This document shows positions 60,782-64,000 of a DNA stretch of 64,000 bases, piece by piece. The notes below the pieces were generated by a model. The model saw only the letters and a program-made list of their open reading frames with translations, was not told where the DNA came from and ran no database searches. A program made the position numbers and the translations under genes. The stretch comes from Acidiflorens sp963847715 (GTDB lineage Bacteria > Acidobacteriota > Terriglobia > Terriglobales > Acidobacteriaceae): contig CAWKAZ010000012.1 of the NCBI GenBank assembly GCA_963847715.1, positions 529,881 through 593,880 of the forward strand, in the 5' to 3' direction. Position 1 is the stretch's first letter; each line of letters begins with the position of its first letter.

Positions 60782-61435
60782 GTGTGCTTTTCAGCCACTG
60801 CGAACTTTGTCGGCAGCGGAGTTCTGGGCGCTGTCGGCGTCGTCACCTTGACGAAAGTGAAACATCGCCGCGAATTGCTTTTCGCGTCCCTGCCCCTGCT
60901 ATTCGCCATTCACCAGTTTATCGAGGGATTCGTCTGGCTGGGATTGGATGGGATCCTTTCCCCTACAGTAGCTCATAACATGGGCGCGGCGTTCATGCTT
61001 TACGCGCAGGGACTCTTGCCTTTCCTTCTGCCGCTCAGCGTCTCGCTCTTCGAGCCAAACGGATCGAGCCGCAGGCAGATGCTGCCATTTCTCGTCGTCG
61101 GCGGAGCGACCACGCTCTATATTTTGTGGGCGCTGACGGCGTTCCCGCTGCAGCTGTATGTCAAGGGAAACAGTATCGTGTACATCAATCAAGCGACCAA
61201 CAATACAGCGGTTGCACTGCTCTATGTGATTGCAACCTGCGGTTCGCTGTTTTTCTCAAAGATCAGGATGATGGTGATCTTCGGCGCCGCAAATCTGGCA
61301 ATCCTGCTCGCGGTCATGGAGTTCAAGCGCTACGCGTTCACCTCGCTCTGGTGTGCATACGCGGCAGTCGCGAGTGTGATCATTCTCACCTACTTCTGGA
61401 GAAGCCACCCACACCGGCCGTTCGCTTACGCATAG
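60782..61435 (+). CDS. DUF6629-type seven-span membrane protein
   Basis: The 217-aa protein starts at GTG (MCFSATANFVGSGVLGAVGV) and has seven spans. FAIHQFIEGFVWLGLDG and YAQGLLPFLLPLSVSLFEP are the conserved family blocks; the MCFSATA start is diagnostic for DUF6629. Function unknown. It converges on greB. Confidence 0.75.
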   Translation: MCFSATANFVGSGVLGAVGVVTLTKVKHRRELLFASLPLLFAIHQFIEGFVWLGLDGILSPTVAHNMGAAFMLYAQGLLPFLLPLSVSLFEPNGSSRRQMLPFLVVGGATTLYILWALTAFPLQLYVKGNSIVYINQATNNTAVALLYVIATCGSLFFSKIRMMVIFGAANLAILLAVMEFKRYAFTSLWCAYAAVASVIILTYFWRSHPHRPFAYA

Positions 61436-61488
61436 GCCCGTGCGTCCTCCAGTTTCGCCATGGTCTCTCTATCTCTTCGTCACGTGGA

Positions 61489-62091
61489 TTAGCGTCGGCG
61501 AGTGAGTCCCTTTGCCGAGGACTCGGATCCAGGTGGTTCACGGAACGGTTCCACAGAAATGCGCTCGTAACACACTTCCAGCACGGTCAGGTCTTCTGTA
61601 CCGCCCGGCACGTGAACAACTACGCTGTCACCCGCCGCCGACTTCATCAACGCGCGCCCCAGAGGGGACACCCAACTGATGTGGTTGCGGTTGAGATCGA
61701 CCTCGTCGGTGCCCACGATGCTCACCACGCGCGATACTCCCGCGGCATTGGCATAGCGCACGGTCGCTCCGAAGAATGCCTTCGTGGCTGCCAGCCCCGC
61801 TCTCGGAGCTTCCGGGTCCACCACTTCCGCGGCTTCGATTCGCTTGGTGAGAAAGCGAATCCGCCCATCGATCTGCCGCAGCCGCCGCTTGCCGTACTGA
61901 TAGTCAGCGTTTTCACTGCGATCGCCGTTGCCGGCAGCCCACGCCACCACCTCCACCACGGCGGGACGTTCCCTCGTGAGCAGAAACCGGTGCTCCTCTT
62001 TGAGGCGCGCGAGGCCGTTCGGCGTGATGTAGTTCTTGACTGGCGTTCCGGGGGCGTCCGGTTTTGGGTGTCTCGTAAACCCTTTCCGCAT
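61489..62091 (-). CDS. greB: Transcript cleavage factor GreB
   Basis: The start MRKGFTRHPKPDAPGTPVKN at 62091 is preferred; the longer frame reads through a heptamer array. The 200-aa product has the coiled-coil domain with GDRSENADYQYGKRRLRQID (acidic tip) and the FKBP-like C-domain (FGATVRYANAAGVSRVVSIV; SPLGRALMKSAAGDSVVV). GKRRLRQID marks GreB rather than GreA. It rescues backtracked RNA polymerase. Confidence 0.9.
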   Translation of the reverse strand: MRKGFTRHPKPDAPGTPVKNYITPNGLARLKEEHRFLLTRERPAVVEVVAWAAGNGDRSENADYQYGKRRLRQIDGRIRFLTKRIEAAEVVDPEAPRAGLAATKAFFGATVRYANAAGVSRVVSIVGTDEVDLNRNHISWVSPLGRALMKSAAGDSVVVHVPGGTEDLTVLEVCYERISVEPFREPPGSESSAKGLTRRR

Positions 62092-62094
62092 GTC

Positions 62095-62125
62095 GTAGTC
62101 TTTAGTCTTTAGTCTTTCGTCCTTA
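62095..62125 (-). repeat. Heptamer array before greB
   Basis: On the plus strand TAGTCTT three times and TCGTCCT in 7-bp register, just upstream of the greB start. Confidence 0.7.
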
Positions 62126-62175
62126 AGTAAGTGCGAATCTAGTGGGTGCACCAAATGTCTGGCGGGTGAACAGCC

Positions 62176-63595
62176 TGAACAGCCGGGGGCATCCCTGACA
62201 TTTTAGACCGGGCAGATTCCTGACATTTTTGCCTCTCTTTGCATCCCGGCGAGGGGATGGGGTGCAGGGGAAGGGGATAGTTCCTCTTCCCCTGCTTCCG
62301 CAATGTTGAAGCCGGCCCGTGCCACGGCTCTCGCTCCCTTAGGATCTTTGGCTGCCGGTAGCGGCAACACTCGTCGTTGCCAGCTGTCAAACCGCGCCAA
62401 GGGAAGGGCGGCGAAGTAGACGGTATACCAACGCTCATCGCTCGGCAGCAGGCCCACGCGCTCGCCCCACAAGACCTCGCTCAAGAACACATCGTGCCGT
62501 TTCTTCCAGCGAAAGTGTCCGTGCGAATGCACACTGCGCACCAGCATCGTCGACGGATATTCCGGTTCCGTCACTTTCACCGGATACGCCCGCTCCGACG
62601 GCTCGTATACGCTCGCCGGAGTCTGCATGCCGAGCGCTTCATGCGGCCGCACTTCGTTGTATTCCTGGCGGAAATCCGCCAGCGCTCGTTGCTGCGCTCG
62701 CCGATCCTGGGCCGGCGGCATCGCCACCTCCTGCTTCAGCGTGCGATGCATGCGCTCGTGCCGCCCGTTCTGCTCCGGATGCCCCGCCTCGATCCGCTCC
62801 GGCACGATCCCCAGCTTGATCCACCACACCGCCAGCCGCGACAATCCGCCGATCGCCGTCGAGGCAAAGGGCGCCCCGTTGTCGGTGCGGATCGCCTGCG
62901 GTAAGCCATACTGACGAAACGCCGCTTCGAAGATCGCCTGCACCCGCGCCGTGTCCGTCTTCTCCACCGCCTGGCAGCGCAGCAGATAGCGGCTGTGCGC
63001 GTCGCTGATGGTCAGCGGATCGATGCGCTCGCCGTCCCCGGTGCGGAACCAGCCCTTGAAATCCGCGCACCACACTCGGTTCGGCCCGTCGGCATGCGCC
63101 AGTGGCTGCGTGTACGGCGCCGTCTTGCGCCGCTTCTTGCGCGCCACCACCAAGCCTTCCCGCTTCAGCAACTCGCCCATCGTGCTCGCCGCCGGCCACG
63201 TCCGCCCGGCTCGTCGCGCTCCAGCACTCGCTTCAATTTCCGTGGGCCCCAGCGCATGTGCGCCTGACGCAGCTCCAACACCCGTTGCTCGATCTCAGCC
63301 GCGGTCTGGTTGGGGTGATACTCGGCCGCCCGGTTTCGTTCCGCCAGCCCGGCCACTCCCCATTGCCGGTATCGCCGCAGCCAGACGTACCCGGTTTCCC
63401 GCGCGATCCCGAAGCTCTGGCACAGCTCCGACATGGTTTGCTCATCCCGTTCATACTCAAAGACAAACCGTAGCTTCTCTTCCATCACACTGCTCGCTTT
63501 CCAGGGCATGCGCTCTGTTGTATCTCGCGCTGCCACCTCTCGCAGTGTCAGGTATGCTCCCGGTTTATTCTGTCAGGGATCTGCCCGGTCTGTAC
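62176..63595 (-). mobile_element. IS481-family insertion sequence with doubled 25-bp end repeats
   Basis: Each end carries two tandem 25-bp units beginning TGTCAGG, read inwards to outwards: left 62225-62201 and 62200-62176, right 63546-63570 and 63571-63595. The units AGACCGGGCAGATTCCTGACA (left) and its right-end counterpart match at 20 of 21 positions. The transposase lies between. No target duplication is obvious. Confidence 0.75.
62203..63509 (-). pseudogene. IS481-type transposase with a -1 frameshift
   Basis: The N-terminal part starts at MPWKASSVMEEKLRFVFEYE (63509) with a helix-turn-helix (MSELCQSFGIARETGYVWLR). Frame is lost near 63212: one base is missing, after which AGRTWPAASTMGELLKREGL continues in another frame to 62203. 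The catalytic DDE core is in the second part: WCADFKGWF, IRTDNGAPF and EQNGRHERMHRTLKQE. No slippery heptamer is seen at the break, so it is probably inactive, although a sequencing error is possible. The stop TAA overlaps the left end repeat. Confidence 0.8.
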
Positions 63596-63991
63596 CAGGG
63601 GGTACCCCCCCTCCCCCCCTCCCCCCCGGTATATTGGAATCAATACCTTAGGAGGAATTCCCTGCGCAAAGTCCTGAGCGGATTGTAGTTAGAGGTAAAG
63701 TCCTCACAAATAATGACTTAGGTCGTCAAAAAGCACTGGAGAGCCGGTCTGGGCTTCGAGCACCGTCTCCTGGAAGGCGGCATAACTCGGCCCCGGGCAT
63801 ACAGGTCGATCCCATTGTCGCCAATGGAGGGTTGAGAGTCTGTGATGGTGCGCACCGCGCGTTTGTGATGAAAAGAGTAGTGGGTCGAATGAAAGTCCCC
63901 GCGTTTCCACCCCGCCGGCGATCGAATCTTCATTTTGATTACTGACGCATAACGAGCCGGGGATCTTACGGGAGCAAAGAAAGGAGGGTCA
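63596..63991. other. Gene-poor terminal gap with polyC tract
   Basis: After the IS there is a CT-broken run of 23 bases, 21 of them C, at 63605-63627, then an AGGAGGAATT purine run and a GCAAAGTCCTGAGCGG segment repeated in part as GGTAAAGTCCT 30 bp on. Overlapping minus-strand frames of about 70 codons (63704-63933) lack start signals and family features, so I do not call them. Confidence 0.5.
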
Positions 63992-64000
63992 ATGCAATGT
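63992..64000 (+). CDS. Possible gene start truncated by window end
   Basis: AAGGAGGG (63981-63988) precedes an ATG at 63992 and another at 63997. Only three codons are visible, so nothing can be said about the product. Confidence 0.35.

Noticed and set aside
63704..63933. Two overlapping minus-strand frames of about 70 codons
   Set aside because: No ribosome site, no domain, and they lie in a repeat-rich region next to the IS.

Overview
The window looks like a chromosomal piece of an Acidobacteriota (Terriglobia-like) genome. This is inferred from gene content: sulfatase-TPR proteins, an alkaline-phosphatase-superfamily pair, a DUF1800/DUF1501 pair beside an MtrA/MtrB-type porin-cytochrome module, a PASTA-tailed FtsI in an mraZ-led dcw cluster, and many small palindromic intergenic repeats. 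No rRNA, CRISPR array or prophage was seen. One tRNA-Arg(TCT) and one IS481-type insertion sequence are present.

Layout. 0-8.7 kb: a truncated sulfatase-TPR gene, a second sulfatase-TPR gene broken by three single-base indels, then a four-gene unit (lipoprotein phosphodiesterase, 67-aa protein, membrane protein, second membrane phosphodiesterase). 8.7-15.1 kb: HEGGH membrane protein, PuuD-like protein, hfq-hflX, NTF2-like protein, Xaa-Pro peptidase, CPXCG mini-protein, YbjQ family protein, small membrane protein. 15.2-19.3 kb: a minus-strand sulfite reductase - siroheme - APS reductase operon, headed by what reads as a complete cysteine attenuator: a promoter, a leader peptide with five consecutive Cys codons, alternative RNA stems and an intrinsic terminator. 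19.5-31.2 kb: dcw cluster mraZ-rsmH-(56 aa)-ftsL-ftsI-murE-murF-mraY-murD-ftsW, ending abruptly after ftsW. 31.4-37.7 kb: DUF1800, DUF1501, MtrB-like barrel, decaheme cytochrome. 38-43.4 kb: ada, FAH-family hydrolase, an isopropylmalate/homocitrate-synthase-like enzyme and small secreted or anchored proteins. 43.5-47.3 kb: tRNA-Arg, a 992-aa REC-like/PEP-pyruvate-binding fusion, a CPVC mini-protein. 47.3-55.5 kb: ornithine aminotransferase, aspartate carbamoyltransferase, carbamate kinase, ornithine carbamoyltransferase, a cyclic-2,3-diphosphoglycerate-synthetase-like protein and a saccharopine-dehydrogenase-like protein. 55.7-62.1 kb: TPR protein, DECR1-like reductase, small membrane proteins, DinB-like protein, signal peptidase I, truncated hemoglobin, DUF6629 protein, GreB. 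62.2-63.6 kb: IS481-type element. The last 400 bp hold a C-tract and the start of a gene that runs off the window.

Main new observations: (1) the polycysteine leader and attenuator; (2) three GTGA-N6-TCAC palindromes, each about 41.5 bp upstream of a predicted start site, suggesting a small CRP/FNR-type regulon; (3) degenerate heptamer tandem arrays at eight loci, some inside rsmH and murF; (4) a 120-bp palindromic element inserted in frame into a signal peptide, dividing an otherwise ideal one. All were read by eye; no searches were run.
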